A stretch of 64,000 nucleotides of DNA from Thiothrix fructosivorans (GCF_017349355.1 NZ_JAFMPM010000006.1:310001-374000), one strand, 5' to 3'; counted from the stretch's first letter, positions 33,812 to 45,571 are shown. The notes: generated by a model from the sequence alone, not told the origin. Program-made: numbers and translations.

Positions 33812-34732
33812 TTAAACAAGGGTCAGCCAGTCGCGGTATTTTTCAGAGCGACCGTGCACAATATCCAAGTACAAAGTTTGCAATTGCTCGGTAATCGGGC
33901 CGCGTGTGCCTGAACCAATGGCGCGACGATCCAATTCACGAATCGGGGTAACTTCCGCTGCTGTGCCGGTGAAGAATGCTTCATCTGCCACATACACTTC
34001 GTCACGGGTAATGCGCTTTTCACGGACTTCAAAGCCCAAGTCACGCGCCAGTGTGATCACGGTTTTACGGGTAATGCCATCCAGCGCCGCCGTCAGTTCA
34101 GGGGTATACAAGACACCTTCTTTGATCAAAAAGAAGTTTTCCGCGCTGCCTTCTGACACAAAACCGTCCACATCCAGCAACAATGCTTCGTCATAACCAT
34201 CATCCAAGGCTTCACGCAACGCCAGCATGGAATTCATGTAATTGCCGTTGGCTTTCGCCTTGCACATGGTGACATTGACATGATGGCGGTTGAAGGAAGA
34301 GGTCTTGATGCGGATACCTTTTTCCATGTTCTCCGCACCGAGGTAAGAACCCCATGTCCAAGCTGCCACCATTGCGTGGGTTTCCAGATTGTCAGCACGC
34401 AAGCCCATGCCCTCCGACCCGTAGAAGCACATAGGGCGGATATAAGCGGAATCCAGATTATTTTCACGCACGGCGGCACGTTGCGCTTCGTTAAGTTGTT
34501 CTTTGCTGTAAGGCATCGGCATCCGCATGATTTTGGCGGAGTTGAACAAGCGATCCGTATGATCTTGCAAGCGGAAAATCGCCGTGCCTTGATCCGTCTT
34601 ATACGCCCGCACGCCTTCAAAAACACCCATGCCGTAATGCAGGGTATGGGTTAAGACGTGGGTTTTGGCTTCGCGCCAAGGCACCATTTCGCCGTCCAGC
34701 CAGATCAGGCCATCGCGGTCAGACATCGACAT
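33812..34732 (-). CDS. ilvE: Branched-chain amino acid aminotransferase
   Basis: IlvE is a PLP enzyme that performs the last transamination in Leu, Ile and Val synthesis and the first in their breakdown. The 306-residue class IV aminotransferase carries HYGMGVFEGVRAY, the region around the PLP Lys (CKAKANGNYMNSMLA), EGSAENFFLIKEG, and FFTGTAAEVTPI. ATG 34732 has GGAG seven bases upstream; a second ATG at 34726 is possible. It is followed by the zinc-finger gene and waaF in one direction. Confidence 0.96.
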   Translation of the reverse strand: MSMSDRDGLIWLDGEMVPWREAKTHVLTHTLHYGMGVFEGVRAYKTDQGTAIFRLQDHTDRLFNSAKIMRMPMPYSKEQLNEAQRAAVRENNLDSAYIRPMCFYGSEGMGLRADNLETHAMVAAWTWGSYLGAENMEKGIRIKTSSFNRHHVNVTMCKAKANGNYMNSMLALREALDDGYDEALLLDVDGFVSEGSAENFFLIKEGVLYTPELTAALDGITRKTVITLARDLGFEVREKRITRDEVYVADEAFFTGTAAEVTPIRELDRRAIGSGTRGPITEQLQTLYLDIVHGRSEKYRDWLTLV

Positions 34733-34785
34733 CGCTCATCTCCACAGATCAAAATCAAACGTCAAAGCATACACGCAGCGTTTGA

Positions 34786-35628
34786 TTATGGCAAACCACG
34801 GAAAACCGCGAAATCTTGCACCGGACGCGCCCAACCTTGTCCACGCGCCACCGCCGTCGTTACCCGCGCATTGCGTTGAAAGCCAGTGGCTTGGGATAGT
34901 TGTGCTTGCGGTACAGGACGAGCTTGCCCACCACGGTAATCGCCCATGATTTTGGCAACATAGTTCTGGGTTTCGCGGTAAGGGGGAATGCCGTTGTATT
35001 TGCGTACTGCTCCAGAACCTGCATTGTAGGCTGCCAAGGCCAGGGCTTCATTGCCGTTGAATTCGCGCAACATCTGCGAGAGGTATTTCACCCCACCTTC
35101 GATATTTTGGTGCGGATCCCACGCATTATTCACGCCCATCATATCGGCAGTTCCCGGCATGAGCTGCATCAAGCCCATTGCGCCGACGGGTGAACGCGCC
35201 CCAGCATTAAAACAGGATTCTTGCTTCATTAACGCCATGACGAGATTTTCATCCACGCCGTAAGTTCGTGCGTGGATACGAATGGAGTCCAAGTGTTGCA
35301 GCATTTTCTGTTGCAATTGCACCTGACTTTGCCCACCACAATGCCCTCGCGAACTACGCGCTACTGGCGGCACAGCCGAAGAACTCGGATATGTCGGGCT
35401 TCCCAACAAAGTAGCAGGTTTAGGGCTTTTCTTTTGGGGGGCGCCGTATTTAGCGACTAACTTGTATTTATTGCCTTTCTTAGGGGTATTGGTTAACCAA
35501 CGCGTACCGTCGTTATCGACGTAGGTATACACCGCTGCTTCGGCTGATGGACTGTGTACAGCGGCTGCACCACACAGCACAGACAACGCCACAAGACCGT
35601 TGACAGGGTCTGATTTTGGGGTTTTCAT
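34786..35628 (-). CDS. Lytic transglycosylase (SLT domain) with DUF4124 region
   Basis: A periplasmic murein-cleaving enzyme of 280 residues. It has an N-terminal signal-like segment ([23 protein letters not shown]), a DUF4124-type stretch ([17 protein letters not shown]), a basic linker, and a C-terminal SLT domain with the catalytic Glu in [11 protein letters not shown], the [13 protein letters not shown] motif and [12 protein letters not shown]. It cuts peptidoglycan between MurNAc and GlcNAc, leaving anhydro-ends. ATG 35628 (MKTPK) is preferred over 35637. It follows no obvious operon partner. Confidence 0.92.
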   Translation of the reverse strand: MKTPKSDPVNGLVALSVLCGAAAVHSPSAEAAVYTYVDNDGTRWLTNTPKKGNKYKLVAKYGAPQKKSPKPATLLGSPTYPSSSAVPPVARSSRGHCGGQSQVQLQQKMLQHLDSIRIHARTYGVDENLVMALMKQESCFNAGARSPVGAMGLMQLMPGTADMMGVNNAWDPHQNIEGGVKYLSQMLREFNGNEALALAAYNAGSGAVRKYNGIPPYRETQNYVAKIMGDYRGGQARPVPQAQLSQATGFQRNARVTTAVARGQGWARPVQDFAVFRGLP

Positions 35629-35752
35629 CGTTACCACTTTTTGTTTTTATAGACACTATTGTGAAACCGATGCTCAATATACCCCGCGCTTTTCAAGCCT
35701 GTCTAGCAAGGGCTTGATAAGCGGTAACGTTGATTTTTAAGCATAAAATAGC

Positions 35753-36133
35753 TCAATGCAGCACACGCGGGTCAACCAGACGGAAGGGGGAAATCGCTGC
35801 ATCAAAACGCTCGCCATCGTCGGCTAACATTTGATACGACCCCTGCATCACACCCAAGGGGGTATCCAAAATTGTACCACTGGTGTAACGAAAACCCTCC
35901 CCCGGTTGTAAGTGCGGATTCTCACCGATGACACCATCGCCGCGTACTTCTTGGGTGCGCCCATCCGCATCGGAAATAATCCAATGGCGTGCCAGCAGTT
36001 TAGCGGGAACGCTGCCTTGGTTAACAATGGTTACGGTATAGGCAAATACGTAACGCGATTGGTCGGGGTCAGACTCTTTTTCGATGAAATGGGATTCCAC
36101 CGACACTTGAATATTGTAACGTTCGCTATCCAT
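35753..36133 (-). CDS. apaG: ApaG domain protein (DUF525)
   Basis: A 126-residue all-beta protein of full family length. It has IQVSVESHFIEKESDP at the N-terminus, FAYTVTIVN, the pyrophosphate-binding-like RHWIISDADG and GDGVIGENPHLQPGEGF, and a GVMQGSY segment. Its biochemical role is unclear; related folds bind phosphate-rich ligands. It is usually beside apaH and ksgA, but here stands alone, about 29 kb from apaH. Confidence 0.95.
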   Translation of the reverse strand: MDSERYNIQVSVESHFIEKESDPDQSRYVFAYTVTIVNQGSVPAKLLARHWIISDADGRTQEVRGDGVIGENPHLQPGEGFRYTSGTILDTPLGVMQGSYQMLADDGERFDAAISPFRLVDPRVLH

Positions 36134-36218
36134 ACCTAATCCTCCGTATACACTGATACCAGCACGATAGCACCTCCAGCGTACACCACAATAAAATCCG
36201 ACTAAAGCGAACCTTTCC

Positions 36219-37325
36219 TTACAATAACACCAGATTATCGCGATGGATCAGTTCCAGAGCATCCACGTAGCCTAGTACTTGTTCAATCAATTTGCTCGGC
36301 TGACGTTTGATACGGTGCGCTTCTTCACTCGAATAATTCACCAATCCCTTGGCAATCAAACGACCGTCTTCCGTCACGCAACTGACGACCTCGCCACGGT
36401 CAAACACGCCCTCGACGCGCACGACACCGACGGGCAATAGGCTTTTGCCAGTATTGAGAATCGCATCAGCAGCACCCGCATCTAACCACAACGTCCCCTT
36501 CGCCGCCAATTGCCCTGCAATCCACTGCTTACGCGCTGCAATCGGGGCAGCATCCGGCAATAACAACGTACCCAATGTTTCACCGCTGCGTAGCCGTTCC
36601 AATACCAGTGGTTCACGCCCAGACGCAATCACTGTGGCACAGCCCGAACGCGCCGCCCGTTGCGCGGCAATGACCTTGGTACGCATCCCGCCGCTGCCAA
36701 TCAACGTGCCTGCCCCACCCGCAAATTCCACGTAATCGGGGTTGTTGGCACGCCCCTCAACAATCATCTGCGCATCGGCAAACTTGCGCGGGTCTTTGTC
36801 ATACAAGCCGGACTGGTCGGTGAGAATCACCAGCACATCCGCCTCGACCAGATTCGCCACCATTGCGCCCAGCGTGTCGTTATCACCCAAACGGATTTCA
36901 TCAAACGCCACCGTATCATTCTCATTGATCACCGGAATGACGTTGAGTTCAATCAAGGTGGTTAAAGTGCTACGCGCATTCAGGTAACGGCGGCGATTCG
37001 CCAGATCGTCATGCGTGAGCAGCACTTGCGCCGCGTGGAAACCGTGTTGTTGGAACACCATCTCGTAGGCATGAATCAGGCTCATTTGCCCGATTGCTGC
37101 CGCCGCCTGCTTTTCAAACAGGGCTTTGGGCTTGGTTTTCCAACCCATGCGGCTCATGCCTTCCGCGACCGCGCCGGAAGACACCAACACGATTTCTACA
37201 CCGGACTGGTGCAGGCGAGCCATTTGCCCCGCCCAATCTGCCAGTGCTTCGCGATCCAAGCCTTCCCCATCACGGGTCAGCAGGGCGCTGCCAATCTTAA
37301 CGACCCAACGCTGGGTCTTCGGCAT
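36219..37325 (-). CDS. proB: Glutamate 5-kinase
   Basis: ProB phosphorylates glutamate as the first step of proline synthesis and is feedback-inhibited by proline. The 368-residue protein has an amino-acid kinase domain ([53 protein letters not shown]) and a C-terminal PUA domain ([17 protein letters not shown]). ATG 37325 follows the obgE stop by 4 bp; longer starts would run into obgE. obgE-proB adjacency is common in gammaproteobacteria. Confidence 0.96.
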   Translation of the reverse strand: MPKTQRWVVKIGSALLTRDGEGLDREALADWAGQMARLHQSGVEIVLVSSGAVAEGMSRMGWKTKPKALFEKQAAAAIGQMSLIHAYEMVFQQHGFHAAQVLLTHDDLANRRRYLNARSTLTTLIELNVIPVINENDTVAFDEIRLGDNDTLGAMVANLVEADVLVILTDQSGLYDKDPRKFADAQMIVEGRANNPDYVEFAGGAGTLIGSGGMRTKVIAAQRAARSGCATVIASGREPLVLERLRSGETLGTLLLPDAAPIAARKQWIAGQLAAKGTLWLDAGAADAILNTGKSLLPVGVVRVEGVFDRGEVVSCVTEDGRLIAKGLVNYSSEEAHRIKRQPSKLIEQVLGYVDALELIHRDNLVLL

Positions 37326-37329
37326 GAAT

Positions 37330-39078
<1,749 letters not shown>

Positions 39079-39086
<8 letters not shown>

Positions 39087-40011
39087 GGGATTCCGCTGCA
39101 AACAAAGCATATTGCGGCTGTAGTGGCATATGGTAACTGCTACGTGAAGCAGACAACGCTCGCTGTTGCAGCAATGCGGGCGACAAGTATAACGATTCAT
39201 ACGTTATTTCATCACGCCCTAGCAAAGTGGACTGGCTGGAACGCCCTGCTGACAACTCGACACGGGATAGCTCCAAGTAAGCAGGCAATACTGCACCAAA
39301 GACTTTATCACCCCTGCGTCCGTCATAACTGACGACGTAAGCGATACCCCGCTCATTCAATTTTTCCAGTGCCAATACAAACTCATGGTGGTCAATACCA
39401 GACAAGTAGCGGGAATCGTGTTCACCACAAACGCCCTGATAAGGCGGATCCATGTATACCAGATCATCGGTTGTAGCCGTTCTCAGCACATCACGGTAAT
39501 CCAATGCTGAAAAGGCACTTTTGCCTTGCAACAACGCAGACACCCCGGAAATATTGTTACGCATAGTCGTGGGGCGAGTACCCTTGCGGCGCTTATCTGG
39601 ACTTTGATTGAACATCCCATCAGCATTGTAACGCACCGCACCTTTGACACAACGCGCTAACAAATACAGGAAAAGACGGGGGTCTTGGCTGCGGTTAAAG
39701 GCATCTCGCATCTGATAATAATGGCTCGGACTATCCTGTGTGAGCTGCCCATTCCAAGTCTGCTCGTAATAATCAGCCGTTTCTACAGGTTGCTCCACCA
39801 TCAAACGTAGTAATTCTACCAATGGTTTGTTGACATCATTAATCTCATAACGCGCCGCCAATTGACGTGCCGCCGCCGCAATACTAATAGCAGCCGAACC
39901 CGCAAATGGCTCAACCAAACGATCCACATCCTTAGGGAAATAACCCAGAATGACGGATGCCAGATTGCGCTTACTGCCTTGATATTGAATGGGGTGCGGG
40001 ATATTTTTCAT
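39079..40011 (-). CDS. D12-class N6-adenine DNA methyltransferase
   Basis: A 310-residue Dam-like methyltransferase. It has IQYQGSKRNL with the SAM-contacting Gly/Ser/Lys, motif I VEPFAGSAAIS, and catalytic motif IV DPPYQG. It modifies adenine in a short recognition site, protecting host DNA from the HNH nuclease that overlaps it downstream. The pair sits between rpmA and obgE, where these genes are normally adjacent, marking it as acquired. A terminator isolates it from the ribosomal protein genes. Confidence 0.9.
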
Positions 40012-40030
40012 GGGGTGATCATAACACGCG

Positions 40031-40055
40031 AAAAGCCCCGACAGGCGGGGCTTTT
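40031..40055 (-). terminator. Terminator after rplU-rpmA
   Basis: A perfect stem AAAAGCCCCG / CGGGGCTTTT with a five-base loop lies between the rpmA stop and the methyltransferase start. It should end the rplU-rpmA transcript; its symmetry suggests it works both ways. Confidence 0.88.
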
Positions 40056-40082
40056 ACGCAAATCGTCCGAAGACGGAAGTTT

Positions 40083-40355
40083 TTAAGCTGAGCAACCTTC
40101 AACAGGTTGGATGCTTACAAACTTACGGTTTTCAGCGCCTTTTTGCTTGAAAACCACTACGCCGTCTGCCTTGGCGAACAAGGTATGGTCTTTGCCAATA
40201 CCTACGTTATCACCAGCGTGGAAGCGCGTACCACGCTGGCGAACCAGAATGTTACCAGCCAGAACGAATTGACCACCAAAGCGCTTAACGCCAAGTCGTT
40301 TCGATTCTGAATCGCGACCGTTGCGGGTACTACCGCCTGCCTTTTTGTGTGCCAT
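40083..40355 (-). CDS. rpmA: 50S ribosomal protein bL27
   Basis: A 90-residue protein of the large ribosomal subunit whose N-terminus reaches the peptidyl-transferase centre. It begins [16 protein letters not shown], without the N-terminal extension cleaved in Firmicutes, and shows [17 protein letters not shown] and the conserved [16 protein letters not shown]. It is co-transcribed with rplU 12 bp upstream. Confidence 0.98.
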   Translation of the reverse strand: MAHKKAGGSTRNGRDSESKRLGVKRFGGQFVLAGNILVRQRGTRFHAGDNVGIGKDHTLFAKADGVVVFKQKGAENRKFVSIQPVEGCSA

Positions 40356-40367
40356 TGCTGTCTCCCC

Positions 40368-40682
40368 TTACGCTGCTGAAATGCCAGTGATTTCGATTTG
40401 TGTCAGGTACTGGCGATGACCAGTACATTTCTGATGGTGCTTACGGCGGCGGAATTTCATGATCCGCACTTTGACGCCGCGAGTCTGGGCCACAACGTTT
40501 GCAGTTACTTTCGCGCCTGCAACGTAAGGTGCACCGATTTGCACGGTATCACCTTCCCCGACCATCAGGACATTATCGAAATCAATGTCTGCGCCTTCTG
40601 CTACATCCAGTTTTTCAACAAAGATGCTGTCGCCTAGAGCGACGCGGTACTGTTTACCGCCGGTTACGATGACCGCATACAT
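40368..40682 (-). CDS. rplU: 50S ribosomal protein bL21
   Basis: A 104-residue protein binding 23S rRNA. It begins [14 protein letters not shown] and ends in [16 protein letters not shown], the basic rRNA-binding tail. ATG 40682 is the start by family alignment; an in-frame codon at 40697 adds five residues. A near-perfect sigma-70 promoter lies 42 bp upstream. Confidence 0.98.
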   Translation of the reverse strand: MYAVIVTGGKQYRVALGDSIFVEKLDVAEGADIDFDNVLMVGEGDTVQIGAPYVAGAKVTANVVAQTRGVKVRIMKFRRRKHHQKCTGHRQYLTQIEITGISAA

Positions 40683-40723
40683 GATTCGATTCTCCAAAAA
40701 ATGTCCTGTTAAAGAGCCGCAGG

Positions 40724-40752
40724 ATTATACCGTTTACGCCCGTTCAGGTCAA
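40724..40752 (-). promoter_or_regulatory. Sigma-70 promoter of rplU-rpmA
   Basis: On the minus strand, TTGACC and a perfect TATAAT are separated by 17 bp. Transcription would start about 35 bp before the rplU start codon, as expected for a strong ribosomal-protein promoter. Confidence 0.85.
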
Positions 40753-40790
40753 ACGAGAAATAAAATATTTCAAGGAGTTGCGCGTATCGC

Positions 40791-40819
40791 TTGACATCGC
40801 AGGGGGGGCTTCCTAGCAT
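40791..40819 (+). promoter_or_regulatory. Sigma-70 promoter of ispB
   Basis: A perfect TTGACA (40791-40796) and TAGCAT (40814-40819) stand 17 bp apart, with a G7 run in the spacer. Transcription would start near 40826, so the ispB start must be downstream of that, which supports ATG 40848. Confidence 0.75.
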
Positions 40820-40847
40820 TCGGGGCTTTACCGCAGCCTGCATAATC

Positions 40848-41816
40848 ATGGATTTCAATACAATTCGCCAACTTGCCGATGCTGACATGCAGGCAGTCAA
40901 TGCTTTAATCCAGCGTCGCCTGCATTCCGATGTCGTGCTTATCAACCAACTCAGCCATTACATTATTGGTAGCGGGGGTAAACGCTTGCGCCCCTTGCTA
41001 GCGTTGCTGGTGGCGCGTGCCTGTGGGTATCAGGGCGACAGACACGTTGATATTGCGGCAATTGTGGAATTTATCCACACCGCCACCTTGCTGCATGACG
41101 ACGTGGTGGACGAGTCTGATATGCGGCGTGGCAAGGAAACTGCAAACAATGTTTGGGGTAATCAAGCCGCCGTGCTGGTCGGCGATTTCCTGTATTCGCG
41201 CTCGTTTGAAATGATGGTGGACGTGGGCAGTATGCGCGTGATGGAAATTCTCTCTACCACCACCAATGTGATTGCGGAAGGCGAAGTCTTGCAATTGCTC
41301 AACTGCCACGATCCCGATACCTCCGAAGAGCGTTACATGGAGGTCATCCATTCCAAAACCGCGAAATTGTTTGAAGCGGCGTGCCAGTTGGGTGCGGTGC
41401 TGACGGGATTGAGTGCGGAACACGAAGAAGCGATGGCGAAGTATGGGATGCACTTAGGCACAGCGTTCCAGTTAGTCGATGACGTGCTGGATTACACCGC
41501 TGATGCTGAGGAAATGGGCAAAAACGTCGGTGATGATTTAGCCGAAGGTAAGCCCACACTGCCGCTGATTATTGCGATACAGCGCAGCGATGCGGCGACG
41601 GCTGCCATACTTCGCAGTGCGATTGAGCAGGGTGGGTTGGATCAGATTGATGCCATTATGCAGGCGATTACCGACACCAAGGCGATTGATTACACGTTGG
41701 AACGTGCCAAGGGTGAAACGGAAAGCGCGATTGCCAGCCTGCAATGCCTGCCAGATAGCGACTATCGACAGGCATTGGAGTCATTGGCGTGGTTTGCGAT
41801 TAATCGCAGTCATTAA
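40848..41816 (+). CDS. ispB: Octaprenyl (polyprenyl) diphosphate synthase
   Basis: IspB builds the isoprenoid side chain of ubiquinone from FPP and IPP. The 322-residue trans-prenyltransferase has the first Asp-rich motif LLHDDVVDESD, the second as LVDDVLDYT, GSGGKRLRP for IPP binding, and GDFLYSRSF. It diverges from rplU, the classic ispB/rplU-rpmA arrangement. ATG 40848 follows the mapped promoter. The 3' end overlaps the convergent DUF3501 gene by 4 bp. Confidence 0.95.
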   Translation: MDFNTIRQLADADMQAVNALIQRRLHSDVVLINQLSHYIIGSGGKRLRPLLALLVARACGYQGDRHVDIAAIVEFIHTATLLHDDVVDESDMRRGKETANNVWGNQAAVLVGDFLYSRSFEMMVDVGSMRVMEILSTTTNVIAEGEVLQLLNCHDPDTSEERYMEVIHSKTAKLFEAACQLGAVLTGLSAEHEEAMAKYGMHLGTAFQLVDDVLDYTADAEEMGKNVGDDLAEGKPTLPLIIAIQRSDAATAAILRSAIEQGGLDQIDAIMQAITDTKAIDYTLERAKGETESAIASLQCLPDSDYRQALESLAWFAINRSH

Positions 41817-42397
41817 CCCAAATCAGCGGCGAGTGAAGCACGCGATGCTTCACTCAACGTCGCGGTATCCGTGTAATTCGGGTGCTCAATCCCCATCTGA
41901 ATCGCCGCACCTTCCTTCACCGAAGCCACCATAATCGGGGTCAACTCAAAGCGCATAAAATGCACTGCCGAGGTTTTTTCCTCGGTTTCGCGCTCCAAAT
42001 CCTCATTGGCAATCGCGTAAACCTTGTCGAAACCCGCCACCTGCACCCACGTATGCCGCTCGATCCCGATCAGCCGCCCCAGTTGCACCTTGCGCTCTTC
42101 CACATCGGAAAACTCGACCATGAAGGTCGCTTTCCAGTTCGAGCCATCGGGAATCAACGGGTTATACGCCTCCAGTTCCTCATTAATGCCAGCGGACTCG
42201 AAAATCTTCTCAATCCGCAGCATTTCCTGAATCTGGTATTGCATGGTTAAGCGATCTTCAAAATACAGTGTCGCATTCGGACCAATGTGTATTTTGCGGT
42301 CAGCTTTGTGCGCCATCACTCTCTCGCGGAAGGCTTTGCGCTCGATTGAATATTGTTCCAGACTCAGCAAGTCTGCACGGGTCAACTTTTCCATCAT
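41813..42397 (-). CDS. DUF3501 family protein
   Basis: A 194-residue soluble protein of a family with no assigned function. It has the typical N-terminal LTRADLLSLEQYSIERKAFR and the central IGPNATLYFEDRLTMQYQIQEMLRIEKIF. Members are nearly always encoded with a rubrerythrin and a CCG-domain iron-sulfur oxidoreductase, as here, suggesting a role in peroxide or redox protection. ATG 42397 has AAGGAG just upstream (a second ATG follows). It lies a few bases after the oxidoreductase stop. Confidence 0.85.
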   Translation of the reverse strand: MMEKLTRADLLSLEQYSIERKAFRERVMAHKADRKIHIGPNATLYFEDRLTMQYQIQEMLRIEKIFESAGINEELEAYNPLIPDGSNWKATFMVEFSDVEERKVQLGRLIGIERHTWVQVAGFDKVYAIANEDLERETEEKTSAVHFMRFELTPIMVASVKEGAAIQMGIEHPNYTDTATLSEASRASLAADLG

Positions 42398-42405
42398 CAC
42401 TCTCC

Positions 42406-43749
42406 TTACAAACCGTAAGCAATGCGTAACATGGTCAGCGGATGTGTTGGCGGAGGCATACCCTCATCCAATCCACTCTCGATTTGATGCCCTGCCATCG
42501 GGCAATCGCTGCCGTAATAATCTGGCTTAGCTTGATTCACCTTGGTGAAAATCGGGCGGCAAATTTTCATCGACACGTCGTGGAATTCGCTTTTCACCGC
42601 ATACGTGCCATCATGCCCGGAACAGCGTTCCAGCAATTCCAGCTTAGTATCCGGCACTAATTCCAACAATTCGCGGGTTTTGTAGCCGATGTTTTGTACG
42701 CGCAAATGGCAAGACGTGTGGTAGCTGACCTTGCCCAAAGACTTTTTGAAGTTGGTGTTCAACTTGCCTTCCTTGTGGCGCAGCATCAGGTACTCGAATG
42801 GGTCGAAAATGCGCCCTTTCACCGTTTGCACATCGGCATCATCGGGGAACATCAGCGGCAATTCCTGCTTGAACATCAGCACGCACGACGGTACAGGGCC
42901 GACAATATCCCAGCCCTCGTTGATGAGCTTCATCATTGCTGGAATATTGGCTTCTTTCGCCGCTGCCACAGATTCCAAGTCGCCCAATTCCAATTTGGGC
43001 ATTCCACAGCATTGCTCTTTATCCAGCAATGTCACAGGAATGCCGTTGATTTCAAATACCTTACGCAAATCATCGACAATGTGCGGCTCGTTGTAATTGC
43101 CGTAACAGGTGGCAAAAATCGCCACTTTGCCGGTAGTACGCCCTGCCGCAACCGCCTTGGATTCATCCAACGTCTTGTAACGCGCCACACGGTCACGCCC
43201 TTTGTCGCTGTGGTAAGACGGGATTTTCGCCTGCGGATGCACGCCCAACACTTTGTCGAGTTGCTGGCGGAAGGCGGGGTTCTGATTGACTTTATTGACG
43301 ATGCCCGCAACGACGGGAATGCCCGCCAACTTGCCAACCATATCGGTAGAACTCAGTACTTTATCGCGGAATTTGGTGTCGCCTTTCTTAAACTTCACCG
43401 CTTTGGCACGCAGCATCAGGTGCGGGAAGTCGATATTCCACTCATGCGGCGGAATGTACGGGCATTTGGTCATGTAACACAGGTCGCACAGATAGCAATG
43501 ATCCACGACCTGCCAGTAATCTTTTTTGTCAACACCATCCACTTCCATCGTCTTGGAATTGTCCACAAGATCAAACAGCGTGGGGAAGGAATTGCACAGG
43601 CTGACGCAGCGGCGGCAACCGTGACAGAGATCAAAGACGCGCTCCATTTCGTGCAGGACGGCATCTTCGTTATAAAATTCGGGGTTTTTCCAGTCGAGCG
43701 CGTGACGGGTGGGTGCTTGCAGGCTGCCTTCGCGGATCGGGGTTGCCAT
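42406..43749 (-). CDS. Iron-sulfur oxidoreductase with two 4Fe-4S motifs and CCG domains
   Basis: A 447-residue cytoplasmic protein resembling GlpC and the HdrD/LutA group. The N-terminal ferredoxin-like part has [11 protein letters not shown] and [13 protein letters not shown]. The C-terminal part has CCG-type cysteine clusters ([30 protein letters not shown]). It probably passes electrons to or from the rubrerythrin encoded upstream. There is no membrane segment. An 11-bp perfect hairpin separates it from the rubrerythrin gene, which may lower its expression relative to that gene. Confidence 0.9.
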   Translation of the reverse strand: MATPIREGSLQAPTRHALDWKNPEFYNEDAVLHEMERVFDLCHGCRRCVSLCNSFPTLFDLVDNSKTMEVDGVDKKDYWQVVDHCYLCDLCYMTKCPYIPPHEWNIDFPHLMLRAKAVKFKKGDTKFRDKVLSSTDMVGKLAGIPVVAGIVNKVNQNPAFRQQLDKVLGVHPQAKIPSYHSDKGRDRVARYKTLDESKAVAAGRTTGKVAIFATCYGNYNEPHIVDDLRKVFEINGIPVTLLDKEQCCGMPKLELGDLESVAAAKEANIPAMMKLINEGWDIVGPVPSCVLMFKQELPLMFPDDADVQTVKGRIFDPFEYLMLRHKEGKLNTNFKKSLGKVSYHTSCHLRVQNIGYKTRELLELVPDTKLELLERCSGHDGTYAVKSEFHDVSMKICRPIFTKVNQAKPDYYGSDCPMAGHQIESGLDEGMPPPTHPLTMLRIAYGL

Positions 43750-43772
43750 GTTTGTTGTTCTCCGTTGGGGGT

Positions 43773-43799
43773 GTAGGGGTGAAAAGGCTTCACCCCTAC
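43773..43799. other. Perfect hairpin between rubrerythrin and the Fe-S oxidoreductase gene
   Basis: GTAGGGGTGAA (43773-43783), a five-base loop, and TTCACCCCTAC (43789-43799) form an 11-bp perfect stem without a T-run. It could stabilise the upstream mRNA end or attenuate transcription, or it may be a dispersed repeat. Confidence 0.65.
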
Positions 43800-43806
43800 C
43801 AAGACC

Positions 43807-44226
43807 TTATGCGTCCAGATTATCCAGTGCTTTCTGGAAACGGTTAGCGTGGGAACGCTCCGCTTTTGCCAGTGTCTCGAACCAATCCGCGATTTCGTCG
43901 AAACCTTCTGCGCGTGCGTCTTTCGCCATACCGGGGTACATGTCCGTGTACTCGTGGGTTTCGCCAGCAATCGCTGATTTCAGATTAGCAGCGGTCGGGC
44001 CAATCGGCAGACCAGTCGCTGGGTCGCCAGAGACTTCCAAGTATTCCAAGTGACCGTGCGCATGACCGGTTTCACCTTCCGCAGTGGAACGGAACACAGT
44101 CGCAACGTCGTTGTAGCCTTCCACGTCAGCTTTAGCAGCGAAATACAGGTAACGGCGGTTAGCTTGCGATTCACCTGCAAAAGCATCTTTCAGGTGTTGT
44201 TCTGTTCTACTTCCCTTCAGTTCCAT
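43807..44226 (-). CDS. Rubrerythrin (diiron domain only)
   Basis: Rubrerythrins reduce hydrogen peroxide at a non-heme diiron site. The 139-residue protein has the ferritin-like four-helix signatures: [42 protein letters not shown] and [12 protein letters not shown]. The C-terminal rubredoxin domain of classic rubrerythrins is absent, so electrons must come from another protein, plausibly the Fe-S oxidoreductase downstream. GAGGAG precedes ATG 44226. First gene of the three-gene cluster. Confidence 0.93.
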   Translation of the reverse strand: MELKGSRTEQHLKDAFAGESQANRRYLYFAAKADVEGYNDVATVFRSTAEGETGHAHGHLEYLEVSGDPATGLPIGPTAANLKSAIAGETHEYTDMYPGMAKDARAEGFDEIADWFETLAKAERSHANRFQKALDNLDA

Positions 44227-44360
44227 GATGGACTCCTCGGTGTGGTTGATTAAACTCTTTGGAGCGTTGTACTCTAAGTAAAAGTAACACCAACGTCCAA
44301 TCGTATATTTTGAACGTTTTATTCGATTTTAACAAACACCCCTATGCCAAGGAGAGGAAC

Positions 44361-45542
44361 ATGAGAGTTGCCACTGCCGTTTATACGCTGGCTTCTGTTG
44401 CCGTGCTGGTTCTGATGATAATGCGCCCACCTGTTGAAGTGAGCAGCCCCAGCGCTGCTGCCAGTGCGCCTGCACCCGAGGCAACCGCACCCGTCGCCGC
44501 CAGTGCGCCTGCACCAGAAACAACAGCACCTGCCGCCGCTGCCACGTTGCCAGAGCAAGCCATGCCTGCGACTGCACCGGTTGCAATTGATGCTACTGCT
44601 CCCATTGCACCAACAACGGCAATAGCCCCTACTGCGGTCGCACCTGTCGCGCCAGTAGCCCCTGTTTCTGCTGTCGCGCCTGTCGCACCGATAGCAGTAC
44701 CGCCGCCGCCACCAGCAATCGACCAAGCGGTGATGATGCCACCGCCCCCCGCCCCGACCGCCATCGCACCACCCTCACCTTCTGGGCTAGCAGCACCGGA
44801 AGAAAAAAAAAATGACACCGTAGCGCCAGCAGCGGCAAAACCTGCTGCCACCGCCATACCGGATTACGCCCAAGAACAACGCTTAGTCGGTGAACTGAGC
44901 GGGGCAATCCGGGAAGGTGAAATCGTCAGTCTGAACGACGGGGCGCAACCCTTCATGGGTATTCTGACCGCAGCGGAACAGCCGCGTGGCGGGGTTATCC
45001 TATTGCATGGCTGTGGCAAACACCCCGACTGGGCGGAGGTAGTGCATCCACTACGGGTGGGCTTAGTTTCCAAAGGCTGGACGACGCTATCCTTGCAAAT
45101 GCCGCTCTTGGCTCCCACCGCGCAACCTACCGATTACATCCACCTGCTTGGCAATGCAGACCAACGCATTGATGCGGGTATCACCCTGCTACAACAAAAA
45201 GGCATTAACAACGTGGTATTAGCCGCCCACAGTTGCGGAGCGCAGATGGCAATGCACTGGCTAGGGACAAAAGGTGATAGCACGATTCGCGCTTACGTAG
45301 GCATGGGAATGGGTGAAGTGTTGCCACTGGATACCGTGAAAGTGCCCGTACTCGACGTGTACGGTGAGAAAGATCTTCCAGCCGCCATCAGCTATGCACC
45401 CGAACGGCAACGTTTGATGCAGAAAGCAGGCAATACTCATTCCAAACAAATGGTACTACCAGAGGCAGACCACAACTTCAAAGACAAAGGCGATGCACTG
45501 AACGCCGTGGTAACAACGTGGCTAAATAGCTTGCCGCTCTAA
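44361..45542 (+). CDS. DUF3530-family alpha/beta hydrolase with long Ala/Pro linker
   Basis: A 393-residue exported protein. An N-terminal membrane segment (AVYTLASVAVLVLMIM) is followed by about 150 residues of low-complexity Ala/Pro/Thr sequence, probably a spacer crossing the periplasm. A C-terminal DUF3530/hydrolase domain follows (GGVILLHGCGKHPDW, GWTTLSLQMPLL, nucleophile-like AAHSCGAQMAM, DVYGEKD, PEADHNFKDKG). The Ser-Asp-His triad is plausible. Substrate unknown. AAGGAGAGG precedes ATG 44361; a longer frame to 44259 lacks such a site. An A10 tract at 44803-44812 lies within the coding region. Confidence 0.8.
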   Translation: MRVATAVYTLASVAVLVLMIMRPPVEVSSPSAAASAPAPEATAPVAASAPAPETTAPAAAATLPEQAMPATAPVAIDATAPIAPTTAIAPTAVAPVAPVAPVSAVAPVAPIAVPPPPPAIDQAVMMPPPPAPTAIAPPSPSGLAAPEEKKNDTVAPAAAKPAATAIPDYAQEQRLVGELSGAIREGEIVSLNDGAQPFMGILTAAEQPRGGVILLHGCGKHPDWAEVVHPLRVGLVSKGWTTLSLQMPLLAPTAQPTDYIHLLGNADQRIDAGITLLQQKGINNVVLAAHSCGAQMAMHWLGTKGDSTIRAYVGMGMGEVLPLDTVKVPVLDVYGEKDLPAAISYAPERQRLMQKAGNTHSKQMVLPEADHNFKDKGDALNAVVTTWLNSLPL

Positions 45543-45545
45543 AGT

Positions 45546-45571
45546 AAAAAGGTCGCAATAGCGACCTTTTT
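45546..45571. terminator. Bidirectional terminator between convergent genes
   Basis: A perfect AAAAAGGTCGC / GCGACCTTTTT stem with an AATA loop lies between the DUF3530 gene (ending 45542) and the NlpC/P60 gene (ending 45583 on the other strand). It can terminate both. Confidence 0.9.

Noticed and set aside
42694-43776. 360-codon plus-strand open frame
   Set aside because: Antisense to the Fe-S oxidoreductase, which has eight clear cysteine motifs on the other strand.
44381-44857. 158-codon Gly/Ala-rich minus-strand frame
   Set aside because: It is the complement of the Ala/Pro linker of the DUF3530 gene; low-complexity DNA keeps several frames open.
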